Assembly (NCBI GenBank): GCA_050014415.1
Contig: JBEKDJ010000067.1
Coordinates: 1-18,029, forward strand
DNA length: 18,029 bases
Source: JBEKDJ01 sp050014415
GTDB taxonomy: Bacteria; Desulfobacterota; BSN033; UBA1163
Direction of reading: 5' to 3'
Positions within the stretch are counted from its first letter, which is position 1. Every line of letters starts with the position of its first letter. Shown one piece after another: positions 1 through 7,217 of the stretch. Both the position numbers and the translations under genes were made by a program. The notes under the pieces were generated by a model. The model worked only from the letters and a program-made list of their open reading frames with translations, had not been told where the DNA came from and did no database searches.

Positions 1-219
1 GTACTTTCTCACCGCCAGCTGACAAAAAAGCTTAGTCACTGTTACAATCTCTCTCGCTCTCCTCAGCTTCCTCAATCCCTCCTCGTCCAATGCTTCTCTC
101 TGAGCCACCTCCCTCAATAATGCGCTTAGCTCTGGCATCTTCCGCTTCAACCTCAACGTCTCTCTCTCCTTCGCCTCCGTCTCCGCGGTCACTCTCTCAA
201 CAAATCCACCGCACTTGGC
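1..219 (-). CDS. Partial ORF of unknown function, charged and helix-prone
   Basis: The minus strand is open from a TAG at 220-222 to the left edge, 73 codons, and continues out of the window. The translation is rich in Glu, Arg, Lys and Leu in a pattern suggesting a helical or coiled-coil segment, followed by a more hydrophobic stretch near the edge. The only clear start inside is a GTG at 190-192, with just a weak, distant GGTGG upstream. I do not recognise the family. The biased composition and absence of stops make coding plausible, but it could also be a decayed fragment, given the repeat-rich surroundings. Confidence 0.3.
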
Positions 220-267
220 CTAAATGCATTTGTGAATACTGTGAGCTACGTTCCCTTGTCTATTTTC

Positions 268-304
268 TGCACCCGATGGGCTGGTGCAAAGCACCGACCT
301 ATCA
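268..304. repeat. Dispersed hairpin repeat, copy 1
   Basis: This 37-bp stretch matches 1069-1105 in direct orientation at 30 of 37 positions. Its core at 275-303 folds as a six-pair outer stem (one G-T wobble), a two-base internal mismatch, a five-pair inner stem GGTGC/GCACC and an AAA loop. The inner stem of the other copy reads GGCGC/GCGCC, so the stem sequence differs while pairing is kept. It lies between the zinc-ribbon remnant and the partial ORF. Confidence 0.65.
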
Positions 305-351
305 CTGATGCTCAGCGAAAGCCGGATTTATCAGCGATTCGATGGAGCCGA

Positions 352-498
352 TTAGGTGTTTTCAAACAACGTCTCAGGGAGAGAATGACCGCAAGCCGAA
401 CACAATTTCTCTTTTGATTCGAGGCGGTAGTCCTGTGGATGAAAAGGGTGCCCGCAGTTGGGGCAGACAGCCTTTGATACTGTGGCAGTAACCTTGTT
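352..498 (-). pseudogene. Zinc-ribbon coding remnant in frame behind the membrane gene
   Basis: Reading on past the TGA stop of the membrane gene (523-525) in the same frame, there is a seven-codon gap, a TAA (499-501), and then 48 open codons that end at a TAA (352-354). These encode a convincing zinc ribbon: CPNCGHPF, 17 residues after the second Cys, then CSACGHSLPE (pattern C-x2-C-x17-C-x2-C). No ATG, GTG or TTG start precedes the ribbon after the TAA. It could be a C-terminal domain cut off from the membrane protein by nonsense mutations, a separate small gene with a non-canonical start, or chance. The four-Cys spacing argues against chance. Confidence 0.45.
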
Positions 499-522
499 TT
501 ATGCCGTTCGTTTGAACAACCT

Positions 523-999
523 TCATCCGCCAACGGCCACGATGAGGTATATCCCAATGGCGAGTTGAATCACTCGTCCCACACCCTCTCCAATACGGAG
601 TTTCGTAAACAAGTCAACTTCTACTGACTTCTTCAAAGAACTGAGAAGCACCACAAAACTGCTAGTGCCCGGTATTGCTGAGATGAGAAGGAAGAGCCCG
701 AGGCAGACAAATGTCAGCCGCTGGAGGTCCTTCAAAGAAACTAACTCCTCAGTTCGAGAGACTTCAGGAAAATGCTTCACGGCAAGGGCATTGCTGCGGA
801 GAAGCAGATAAATAGCTAAGGCTGCGATTATGAAGAACGGTACAGTGCCTCCTACGGTCATCAAGAGCCTATTGCAGTCTCCCCGAGGCGCAATTGCGAA
901 TGTGGCGAATACGCTGCCGAGGAGAAGTATAGCGTCGATGAGTGCCAGAACACCCAGGCAGATGAAGGCAAGCTTTGCGGCCACTCTCGTGTTCATCAT
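523..999 (-). CDS. Small multipass membrane protein, unknown function
   Basis: This 158-residue protein has about four hydrophobic segments, near residues 8-33, 47-67, 92-113 and 138-157. A charged region rich in Glu and Lys lies between the second and third. No catalytic motif is visible and I do not recognise the family. Two adjacent ATG codons (994-999) follow a GAGG ribosome binding site, and the second gives better spacing, so the first residue is uncertain. The gene stands alone, flanked on both sides by copies of a 37-bp hairpin repeat (268-304 and 1069-1105). A zinc-ribbon sequence continues in frame behind its stop codon. The isolated position and flanking repeats suggest it belongs to an unstable accessory segment. 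Confidence 0.6.
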   Translation of the reverse strand: MMNTRVAAKLAFICLGVLALIDAILLLGSVFATFAIAPRGDCNRLLMTVGGTVPFFIIAALAIYLLLRSNALAVKHFPEVSRTEELVSLKDLQRLTFVCLGLFLLISAIPGTSSFVVLLSSLKKSVEVDLFTKLRIGEGVGRVIQLAIGIYLIVAVGG

Positions 1000-1068
1000 T
1001 TCCTCAGTTGTCTCACCTAACGGGTGCGCTTGAGGAGCAAACCCCGAAGGGGCGTTGTCTGCTCGAAC

Positions 1069-1105
1069 CGCACACGATAGGGTGGCGCGAAGCGCCGACC
1101 TATCA
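1069..1105. repeat. Dispersed hairpin repeat, copy 2
   Basis: This is a direct-orientation partner of 268-304 (30/37 identical). The core 1076-1104 folds perfectly apart from one two-base internal mismatch: GATAGG/CCTATC outer stem, GGCGC/GCGCC inner stem, GAA loop. Just left of it, 1015-1020 reads CCTAAC, and 1023-1075 contains further short inverted repeats (GTGCG/CGCAC and GAGCA/TGCTC). It lies about 70 bp upstream of the membrane gene start. A REP-type or other mobile palindrome is likely. A diverged integron attC site is a weaker alternative. Confidence 0.65.
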
Positions 1106-1480
1106 ATATTACTAGACAGTCTTTCGGCATCTTACCAGAGCTAAAGGGAATTTGCAAATCTGAGCCGTCTTCTTGGCCGCCCACGCAGAATACCCATGCT
1201 TTTATCCGTGGATGAATGCATGAAGGATAATCCTCTGCTGCTCATCGAACCCGTCCGCCGTAATAGAATTACTATGGAGGCCAGGCAAGTTTTCTTGTAG
1301 GCGAGAGACTTGACTTTGAGAGGGTGCTTCGGCGGGTTTTGCCCAAGAGGGGAAATAGGTTAAGACAGATTGCGGGATTCATCTTATCTACCAAGGTCTT
1401 TCTACAATTGAAAAAGAGGTAGTGCTCTATTATACTTCTGGGTAGCGTTCAATTTCCTAAGACCTACAAAGTATCGTCGC
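1106..1480. other. Intergenic stretch with no supported gene
   Basis: Nothing here could be supported as a gene. A short plus-strand open stretch (1267-1422, 51 codons) and a 33-codon minus-strand ORF near 1130-1245 have no ribosome binding sites or recognisable motifs. They may be decayed coding sequence. No promoter or terminator was identified. Confidence 0.5.
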
Positions 1481-1560
1481 AAAATCCCCCTTTATCCCCC
1501 TTTTTCAAGGGGGAAACTCCAGTCTCCTCCCTTTATCAAAGGGAGGGTGGGAGGGATTTT
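1481..1560. repeat. 80-bp palindromic C/G-run repeat, copy 1
   Basis: The element begins AAAATCCCCC and ends GAGGGATTTT. It contains two internal hairpins, CCCCCTTTTTCAAGGGGG and CCTCCCTTTATCAAAGGGAGG-like arms. A second copy of similar length and design lies at 6093-6174. Both copies are intergenic, as expected of a dispersed nonautonomous palindromic element; such C-run/G-run repeats are common in genomes of this general type. Confidence 0.65.
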
Positions 1561-1630
1561 GAAAAGGTCATCAGAGGAAGTCCAGCGCTTCCAGACAGAA
1601 CCCCTGGAATAACTGCTAAAATGGACAAAA

Positions 1631-1661
1631 GAATACGGTGCGGCGTAGCCGCAACCATATC
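1631..1661. repeat. Small hairpin similar in design to the 37-bp repeat
   Basis: GCGGC and GCCGC pair around a GTA loop, extended by GGT/ACC with a bulged A and partly by GATA-type/TATC ends. The layout (outer A/T-rich stem, inner G/C stem, three-base loop) resembles the hairpins at 275-303 and 1076-1104, but the sequence identity is too low to call it a copy with certainty. Confidence 0.3.
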
Positions 1662-1720
1662 AAAAGATGTCTCACACAGAGTTCGCAGAGGCCACAGAGA
1701 CGATAGAGGAAGATATATGT

Positions 1721-1756
1721 TTATGGAGAATCCCGCCTGGGCGGGATTCTCCATAA
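1721..1756. repeat. Perfect 17-bp inverted repeat
   Basis: TTATGGAGAATCCCGCC (1721-1737) is followed after two bases by its exact reverse complement (1740-1756). No T-run follows on either strand, so it is not an ordinary terminator. It is probably a dispersed palindromic repeat. Confidence 0.75.
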
Positions 1757-1886
1757 GCCCTATCCGTTCGGCAAGATTATCCGTCTGGTCAGGCCTGAAA
1801 TGAAGAATGGAATTAATTCAGATATAGGCGGAATCGGTAAGTCGAGCGACAAGCCATTGTAGTGCGCGCGCAATCGGCGCTGAGAG

Positions 1887-1922
1887 CTTTCATCGAATCG
1901 GCATCTTCCGATTCGATGAAAG
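1887..1922. repeat. Perfect 15-bp inverted repeat, 6-base loop
   Basis: CTTTCATCGAATCGG (1887-1901), loop CATCTT, then the exact reverse complement at 1908-1922. No T-run follows. It lies about 150 bp upstream of the transhydroxylase-type operon, so it could end transcription coming from the left or act as a repeat element. Confidence 0.75.
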
Positions 1923-2073
1923 AAGAACACTCTCTGAGTCCTCTGTGAGCTCGAGCAAAGCGGGCGAGAGAACATAACAATTCTGCTTAATGAAATTTCC
2001 AGATTCTGCACCTTAGTAGTACAGAAAGAAATAAGCCTATGAAGGTCTGAATGTCGATCGAAAGGAATGAAGC

Positions 2074-4518
2074 ATGGAAGAGAAGGAACAGATCTTGACG
2101 AGTTGCGATAACGGAGGACCCATATGGGTCCACGTCAAGGACGGCCGGATCATCCGGATACGGCCTATTGTTTATGATGATTCTTTTAAGACATGGAGCA
2201 TCCGGGTAGGCAATCAATCTTTCTCTCCCCTCAAAAAGGCAACGGTTGCACCCTTCACGCTTGCGGGCCGGCAGAGGGCGGAGTCCCCGGACAGGGTCCA
2301 GTTTCCAATGAAGCGAATCGACTTCGATCCCGGGAAGAACCGCAGTCCAGAGACCAGAGGCACGTCGGGTTATGAAAGGATCTCCTGGGATCAAGCTTTG
2401 GATTTAGTGGCCGGTGAAATAAAACGCGCCCAAGGAACTTACGGAAAAGAAGCAATCCTTGGGTTGACCTCGTCTCACCAGATGTGGGGAATCTCTCAAT
2501 ACCGGTTCAGTACCTTTGAAAGGTTTTTCGGATTCTTGGGCGGTACTCGCCAGCTTCACAATCCTGACAGCTGGGAAGGATTTCTCTGGGGCTTGCCACA
2601 CGTTTGGGGCTTCTACTGGCGTCTGGGGATGGCTGAGCAATACGACCTTCTCGAAGATGCCATGAAACATTCGGAGATGATTGTCTACTGGTCGAACGAT
2701 CCTGATAGCACCAGGGGTCTCTATGGAGGGCAAGAATCAGCCATCTGGAGACTCTGGCTGAGGGAACTCGGCAAGACCCAGGTCTTCATCGACCCCTTCT
2801 GCAATTATACCGCTTCGATACTTGCTGACAAATGGATTGCACCCAGACCAGGAACAGATGCAGCGCTCGCCCTGGCCATCGCCTTTGTCTGGTTCAATGA
2901 AGGAACTTATGATAAGGCCTACGTTGAGACTCATACAGTTGGATTCGAGCACTGGCAGAACTATGTCATGGGAAAAGAAGATGGAATACCCAAAACTCCG
3001 CAATGGGCTGGGGGAATAACAGGAGTCCCTGCGAGGGTGATCAAGTCCCTGGCTAGACAATGGGCTGCGAAGACTACCATGCTTGCGACATGGTGGGGAG
3101 GTGCGGCCCGCGCTGCGTATGCCCACGAATGGACAAGGATGATTCTTCTTCTCCAAGCCATGCAGGGACTTGGAAAACCGGGGGTGAATATCTGGGCTGC
3201 CGCCAAAGGTGCGCCTCAAGATGTGAGCTTCAAGTTTCCAGGGTACACAGCAGGCGGAATGAACATCGTCGCCAAGGAAGCCCCGCAGAATCCCGTGCAG
3301 CAGTCCATCTATCGATTGCTCATCCCCGAGGGGATCCTCAATCCCCCCATCCACTGGAAATCGGTTGGGTTCTGCGGCCAATCGGTGGAACAGCAGTTTG
3401 AGGACTATGTGTACCCTCTTCCAGGCCATTCCGAGATCCACTTGCTCTACAGGTTCGGTGGAAGTTACATCGGCACCATGACGGATACGAATCGATGGGT
3501 CCAAGCTTACCGGAGTCCCAAGATCGAATGTGTGGTGTCTCAAACCCCGTGGTGGGAGCCAGAGACGAAGCTTGCCGACATTGTCTTGCCCGTGTGCACA
3601 AGTCTAGAGCGGACTGACTTGGCCGAATGGGCAAGCGCCCAGGGCTATATCCCGGATTCTCAGATCGCCTGCAACCACCGTGTCTTCGTCTATCAGAAAA
3701 GGTGCATCGAGCCGAGGTACGAATCGAAGTCAGACTACCAGATTTTTGCCGGCTTATCAGGAAAGCTCGGTTTCGGCGAGCGATACACGGAAGGGAATTC
3801 AGAGGAGGACTGGGTCAGGAAGCTTTTTGAAGCTTCCCCGCTTAGAGAACGAGTCTCTTTCGAAGCCTTTGAGAAAAAAGGATACTATGTGATGCCGCTC
3901 CCTGAAGACTATCAGCCGAACCCGGCCATGCGGTGGTTCTATGAGAAAGGTGAGGGCTTAGCAACACCATCCAAGAAGATCGAGTTCTTCGCCAGCAGTC
4001 TCCATAAATACACCCCAGAGGACAAAGAGAGGCCTCCAGTGCCTCACTACATCCCGTCCTGGGAAGGTCCGGATTCAGAGCTTGCAAAGAAATATCCTCT
4101 CCAGTTGATTACGCCTCACCCGCGATATGACTTTCACACCCATAATGATGCACATAGCTCCTGGCTTTGGGAGATCCCCGGCCACCGCATCATGAAGGAT
4201 GGTTATTCGTGGTGGCCCATACGGATCCATCCTGCAGATGCAAAGGCCCGCGGCGTTGGGGATAGGGACATCGTGAAGGTGTTTAACGATCGCGGCGCAG
4301 TTCTCTGTATCGCTCTCGTCACGGAACGGATGCGACCCGGAACAGTCCATGCCTTCGAGTCTTCCGGGCGATATGACCCCGTGGGGCATGGAAAACCAGA
4401 TTCCCTCGATCGGGGAGGATGCATGAACCTGCTCACCCCGGCTCGCATGATTTCAAAGAATGCCCCGGGAATGGCCCCGAATTCCTGCCTTGTCCAAATC
4501 GTGAAGTGGGAGGGATAA
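2074..4518 (+). CDS. athL: Molybdopterin enzyme large subunit, pyrogallol transhydroxylase / resorcinol hydroxylase type
   Basis: This 814-residue protein belongs to the DMSO-reductase family and, from memory of the Pelobacter acidigallici enzyme, aligns with the pyrogallol-phloroglucinol transhydroxylase large subunit along its length. Shared stretches include NPDSWEGF (163-170), WRLG-x3-QYDLLED (182-195), FKFPGY (386-391) and DRGGCMNLLTP near the C terminus. There is no N-terminal Cys cluster motif and no Tat signal, both as in transhydroxylase, so it should be cytoplasmic. The probable Mo ligand is Ser166, and pocket positions His135, Tyr143, Arg144, Asp165, Trp167, Trp341, Tyr391 and Tyr525 match recalled substrate-site residues. 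The pocket Cys is Ala522 here. The start follows AAGGA with 7-bp spacing. Resorcinol hydroxylase (RhL) is a homologue, so the exact substrate is open. The operon continues into the ferredoxin subunit three bases after the stop. Confidence 0.85.
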   Translation: MEEKEQILTSCDNGGPIWVHVKDGRIIRIRPIVYDDSFKTWSIRVGNQSFSPLKKATVAPFTLAGRQRAESPDRVQFPMKRIDFDPGKNRSPETRGTSGYERISWDQALDLVAGEIKRAQGTYGKEAILGLTSSHQMWGISQYRFSTFERFFGFLGGTRQLHNPDSWEGFLWGLPHVWGFYWRLGMAEQYDLLEDAMKHSEMIVYWSNDPDSTRGLYGGQESAIWRLWLRELGKTQVFIDPFCNYTASILADKWIAPRPGTDAALALAIAFVWFNEGTYDKAYVETHTVGFEHWQNYVMGKEDGIPKTPQWAGGITGVPARVIKSLARQWAAKTTMLATWWGGAARAAYAHEWTRMILLLQAMQGLGKPGVNIWAAAKGAPQDVSFKFPGYTAGGMNIVAKEAPQNPVQQSIYRLLIPEGILNPPIHWKSVGFCGQSVEQQFEDYVYPLPGHSEIHLLYRFGGSYIGTMTDTNRWVQAYRSPKIECVVSQTPWWEPETKLADIVLPVCTSLERTDLAEWASAQGYIPDSQIACNHRVFVYQKRCIEPRYESKSDYQIFAGLSGKLGFGERYTEGNSEEDWVRKLFEASPLRERVSFEAFEKKGYYVMPLPEDYQPNPAMRWFYEKGEGLATPSKKIEFFASSLHKYTPEDKERPPVPHYIPSWEGPDSELAKKYPLQLITPHPRYDFHTHNDAHSSWLWEIPGHRIMKDGYSWWPIRIHPADAKARGVGDRDIVKVFNDRGAVLCIALVTERMRPGTVHAFESSGRYDPVGHGKPDSLDRGGCMNLLTPARMISKNAPGMAPNSCLVQIVKWEG

Positions 4519-4521
4519 GCA

Positions 4522-5361
4522 ATGCCTCGATATGGACTCGTGATCGATGTAACGCGTTGCAATGGCTGCTACAACTGCCAGTTAGCCTGTAAGGATGAAT
4601 TTGTCGGGAACGACTACCCACCCTATTCTCTTTCTCAACCCGCCACTGGCCATTTCTGGATGCGAATTGAAGAGAGGGAAAGGGGGAAATTCCCCAGAGT
4701 GAAAGTTGCCTACCTCCCCATCCCGTGCATGCATTGTAAGGATGCACCCTGTATAAAAACGGGTGTTGATGGGGCGGTTTATCAAAGGAAAGACGGGATT
4801 GTCATCATCGATCCTGAAAAATCAAAGGGAAAGAGGAAGATTGTCACATCCTGCCCGTACGGGGTAATCTATTGGAATGATAAAAAGAGCATCCCGCAGA
4901 AATGCACGCTCTGCACCCATCTTCTCGACCGGGGCTGGAAGGAACCCAGGTGTGTAGAGGCTTGCCCTACCCTCGCTCTCCGTTTTGGTGATCTTGACGC
5001 CCCTGGAAGCGAGTTCTCGAGAGTCGTGGCCTCTCAGAAAACCGAGGAGCTTCACCCCCAATTCAAAACAAAACCCAGGGTCTCTTATATCGGTGTCCCG
5101 AAGGTTTTCATCGCAGGATCAATCGTCTTCGCCGACACTGACGAGTGTGGTGTGAATACCCAGGTATCGCTCTTGGATCCGTCCGGGAGCAAGATCCGAA
5201 GTGAGCTGGCCAACGGCTTCGGGGACTTCGAATTCGAAAGGATCGAAGATCCAGGTCCCTATCAATTGAAGGTATGGGCCGCTGGGTATGAGATGAAGAT
5301 CCTCACCATTGACTTGAAGGAAGATACCTATCTGGGAGAGATCGTCCTTCGACGCATCTAA
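4522..5361 (+). CDS. athS: Three-cluster ferredoxin subunit of transhydroxylase-type enzyme
   Basis: This 279-residue electron-transfer subunit resembles the transhydroxylase small subunit (AthS/RhS). Twelve Cys fit three [4Fe-4S] clusters: 13, 16, 19, 23; 69, 72, 77; 111; 128, 131, 144, 148. The fourth Cys of the CMHCKDAPC group and the Cys that would build a fourth cluster are absent, which is the transhydroxylase pattern rather than the usual four-cluster DmsB/PsrB pattern. Residues about 195-279 form a separate domain of alternating strands with a carboxypeptidase-regulatory/transthyretin-like look, matching the beta-barrel extension known in AthS. There is no signal peptide. The ribosome binding site GGGAGGG overlaps the end of athL, implying coupled translation and a 1:1 complex. 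Confidence 0.85.
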   Translation: MPRYGLVIDVTRCNGCYNCQLACKDEFVGNDYPPYSLSQPATGHFWMRIEERERGKFPRVKVAYLPIPCMHCKDAPCIKTGVDGAVYQRKDGIVIIDPEKSKGKRKIVTSCPYGVIYWNDKKSIPQKCTLCTHLLDRGWKEPRCVEACPTLALRFGDLDAPGSEFSRVVASQKTEELHPQFKTKPRVSYIGVPKVFIAGSIVFADTDECGVNTQVSLLDPSGSKIRSELANGFGDFEFERIEDPGPYQLKVWAAGYEMKILTIDLKEDTYLGEIVLRRI

Positions 5362-5369
5362 AGGGGCCT

Positions 5370-6077
5370 GTGAAGAATTATCAAACCATCTCCGAATGGC
5401 GTGCAAACCTTTACGGGCTTCTCTCTTCCGTTTATATTCAGATCCCTCGTCAAGAAACAATCACGCTCAATTTAGAACCTGCTCTTCACCTGCTTCGATC
5501 CTCTTCGGAAGGAACCGAAGAAGCTCTACAAGAGATTGAGAGAGGAGTGGGGTTGGTCAAGGCCTATGCATCCGGAGAGGATCCCTTGTCGGAGAAATCC
5601 ATTACGGACCTCTCAAAGGACTGGACGCGTCTCTTTCGAGGGGTGGGAAAAGACGGACCCCTTCCTCCCTATGAATCGCTCTACCGGGCGGAGAGATTAA
5701 AGAAAAGACCTGTCCAAGAGATCAATCGGTTGTTTTCCAAAATGGGAGTCCGAGTCCCTGAGGAATGGCACCAGCCGCCAGATTACATCGGAGTCGAACT
5801 CGACTTCATGCGTCTCTTCTGTCGGAGGGAACTGAAGGCCTGGGAGAAAGAAGAGATGGGCTCAGTCCTTGAGGTAATAGAGACCGAAAGATCTTTCCTC
5901 GAAAACCATCTCGGTTTATGGATATTCGACTTTTGTGAAAAGATGCTGGCGCAGGCCCGCGAAGACTTCTACAGGGGAGTAGCCCGGTTGACTTCAGGAC
6001 TTGTGAAACATGACCGGATATGGCTTTTGCGACTCTTCAACCTGATTCACCATACAACAGTTGATAACCCCAATTGA
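5370..6077 (+). CDS. TorD/DmsD-type molybdoenzyme assembly chaperone
   Basis: The 235-residue, mostly helical protein carries TorD-family signatures: PPYESLY (99-105) and DYIGVELDFM (138-147), at the spacing expected of the family (usual length about 200-230). TorD proteins bind apo-molybdoenzymes and assist cofactor insertion before export or assembly. As the partner enzyme just upstream lacks a Tat signal, the role here is probably cofactor loading rather than export control. The start is GTG at 5370, eight bases after the athS stop, with AAGGGG only a few bases upstream; no other start codon lies near. It is the last gene of the operon and ends before a palindromic repeat. It could also serve the second molybdoenzyme nearby, which has no chaperone of its own in the window. 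Confidence 0.8.
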   Translation: MKNYQTISEWRANLYGLLSSVYIQIPRQETITLNLEPALHLLRSSSEGTEEALQEIERGVGLVKAYASGEDPLSEKSITDLSKDWTRLFRGVGKDGPLPPYESLYRAERLKKRPVQEINRLFSKMGVRVPEEWHQPPDYIGVELDFMRLFCRRELKAWEKEEMGSVLEVIETERSFLENHLGLWIFDFCEKMLAQAREDFYRGVARLTSGLVKHDRIWLLRLFNLIHHTTVDNPN

Positions 6078-6092
6078 GCCAAAATCTTCGAC

Positions 6093-6174
6093 AAATTCCC
6101 TCTGATTCCCCTTTGCTACAGGGGAGAATTTGTTAGGATCCCCGCTTTGATAAAGGGGGACCATGGGGGATTTT
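6093..6174. repeat. 80-bp palindromic C/G-run repeat, copy 2; possible bidirectional terminator
   Basis: It has the same architecture as 1481-1560: AAATTCCC at the left, GGGGGATTTT at the right, and internal hairpins CCCCTTTGCTACAGGGG and CCCCGCTTTGATAAAGGGGG. It fills the 216-bp gap between two convergent operons, where the hairpins with adjoining A/T runs could stop transcription from both sides. The remainder of 6078-6293 holds no gene. Confidence 0.6.
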
Positions 6175-6293
6175 ATCAAAGGACCTAGCAAGCCCTCCGA
6201 AGGCCTCAGTATCAGGGAGACATGCAATCAAAGAATTGTCTTCTGCTCAATTGGAGTGTAAGGAGCATTGCCGACTGAATTCAACAGTAAGGT

Positions 6294-7217
6294 TCATTCA
6301 GGCCGGGGAGAGAGATAGATGAGAACCCCCGCGGCACTCAGAGGTGCCTTTACTGCTCCTGAAACAACTACGTACCGCACATAAATTCCACCCGCCAGCC
6401 CGCAGAGGCAGGCAATTAGGATCATGAAAAATCCGCTACCCCAGAGAGCCTCAAACACAAAGGGAATCACCAGGCCGATCAGGACGACCCCACCCCAGAA
6501 AGCTGCAGAGAGGTCTCCCCTCACCAACCTTCGCACAGAGGCCCTGGCGGCTGTCACCTCATGCATCCCGTGAAGATAGAAGAAGAGGATCAATGCTTCG
6601 AAGAGAATTAGAAACGTATCGAATTGGCTGAGAAGGCTGATGGATTCACTCGGGGAGACGCCGGAGAGAAGAAGAAGAAGGATCAATCCGAGGATACCCG
6701 TCGAAACTCCTGATACGAGAAATAGCAGAGGCAAGATAGGAGTCGACCAGAAGGGAATCGATCGAGTGGTGTCGAAAAGAAAACCCGTATAGATCACCGT
6801 GAGGGCTCCGAAAATTCCCCCTAGGACATTCAATAGGGTGAACAGAGAAGAATCACTTGTTAGTCCTTTAAAGGGCCAGATCCACCAGGCAAACTGGATC
6901 GCTTCAAGAATGATAAAAGCGGTCAGTATAATTGTTCCTCGGGAGATCCACGCTTGGTTTGGCCGTGACAGGGCTCGAAAGGCTGCCTGCGGCCGTCCCA
7001 AGTCGGAAAAAAGCAGAAGACATCCTATAACCACGAGAGGAGCTCCCAAGATCACACTTGCCCTGGTGACAAACTCGGCTTCAGGATGGATCAAATGGAA
7101 GGCGGCTCCCACGGCCGAGGCACCTCCTCCTACCCCTGCGAGAAAGAGGTAAGCAATTACCTTCCACCCAAAGACAAAATGGCCTTTCGGCTTCTCCCCC
7201 ATCGATCTTCTCCTCAT
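6294..7217 (-). CDS. NrfD/PsrC-type membrane subunit (quinone-interacting anchor)
   Basis: The 307-residue protein has about eight transmembrane segments (near 18-42, 52-70, 93-114, 124-147, 158-185, 199-217, 239-258 and 262-286) and the conserved SDLGRP motif at 71-76 after the second helix, typical of NrfD/PsrC subunits that exchange electrons with menaquinone. Its ATG overlaps the TGA of the upstream ferredoxin gene by one base, so translation is coupled. It is the last gene of the catalytic/ferredoxin/anchor operon. Because neither soluble subunit has an export signal, the complex should face the cytoplasm, unlike classical polysulfide reductase. Met6 is an alternative start. Confidence 0.85.
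   Translation of the reverse strand: MRRRSMGEKPKGHFVFGWKVIAYLFLAGVGGGASAVGAAFHLIHPEAEFVTRASVILGAPLVVIGCLLLFSDLGRPQAAFRALSRPNQAWISRGTIILTAFIILEAIQFAWWIWPFKGLTSDSSLFTLLNVLGGIFGALTVIYTGFLFDTTRSIPFWSTPILPLLFLVSGVSTGILGLILLLLLSGVSPSESISLLSQFDTFLILFEALILFFYLHGMHEVTAARASVRRLVRGDLSAAFWGGVVLIGLVIPFVFEALWGSGFFMILIACLCGLAGGIYVRYVVVSGAVKAPLSAAGVLIYLSPRPE

Larger units (their letters stand above)
1679..1952. repeat. Segment bounded by imperfect inverted repeats
   Basis: The reverse complement of 1679-1700 matches 1931-1952 at 18 of 22 positions; both arms are built of CTCTGTG-like units. The pair encloses two perfect hairpins (1721-1756 and 1887-1922) and no gene. This could be a small nonautonomous element, or two low-complexity repeats that happen to face each other. 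Confidence 0.35.

Noticed and set aside
90..308. Plus-strand ORF of 72 codons rich in Ser and Pro
   Set aside because: It is the shadow of the minus-strand open frame at 1-219; composition is low-complexity and there is no ribosome binding site.
312..557. Minus-strand ORF of 81 codons
   Set aside because: It overlaps the end of the membrane gene and the zinc-ribbon frame in a different frame; only the other frame has a recognisable motif.
1014..1105. Possible integron attC site
   Set aside because: CCTAAC and nested inverted repeats are suggestive, but the opposite core reads GAT instead of GTT and no integrase is in the window; kept only as an alternative in the repeat finding.
1267..1422. 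Plus-strand open stretch with a basic, coding-like translation
   Set aside because: No start codon with ribosome binding site, preceded by two stops, no family recognised; at most decayed coding sequence.
1536..1803. Overlapping ORFs of 60-72 codons on both strands
   Set aside because: They are created by palindromic repeats (both contain the same mirrored peptide from the 1721-1756 hairpin).
2737..3543. 268-codon minus-strand ORF
   Set aside because: It is an antisense shadow of the transhydroxylase-type large subunit, whose frame carries all recognisable motifs.
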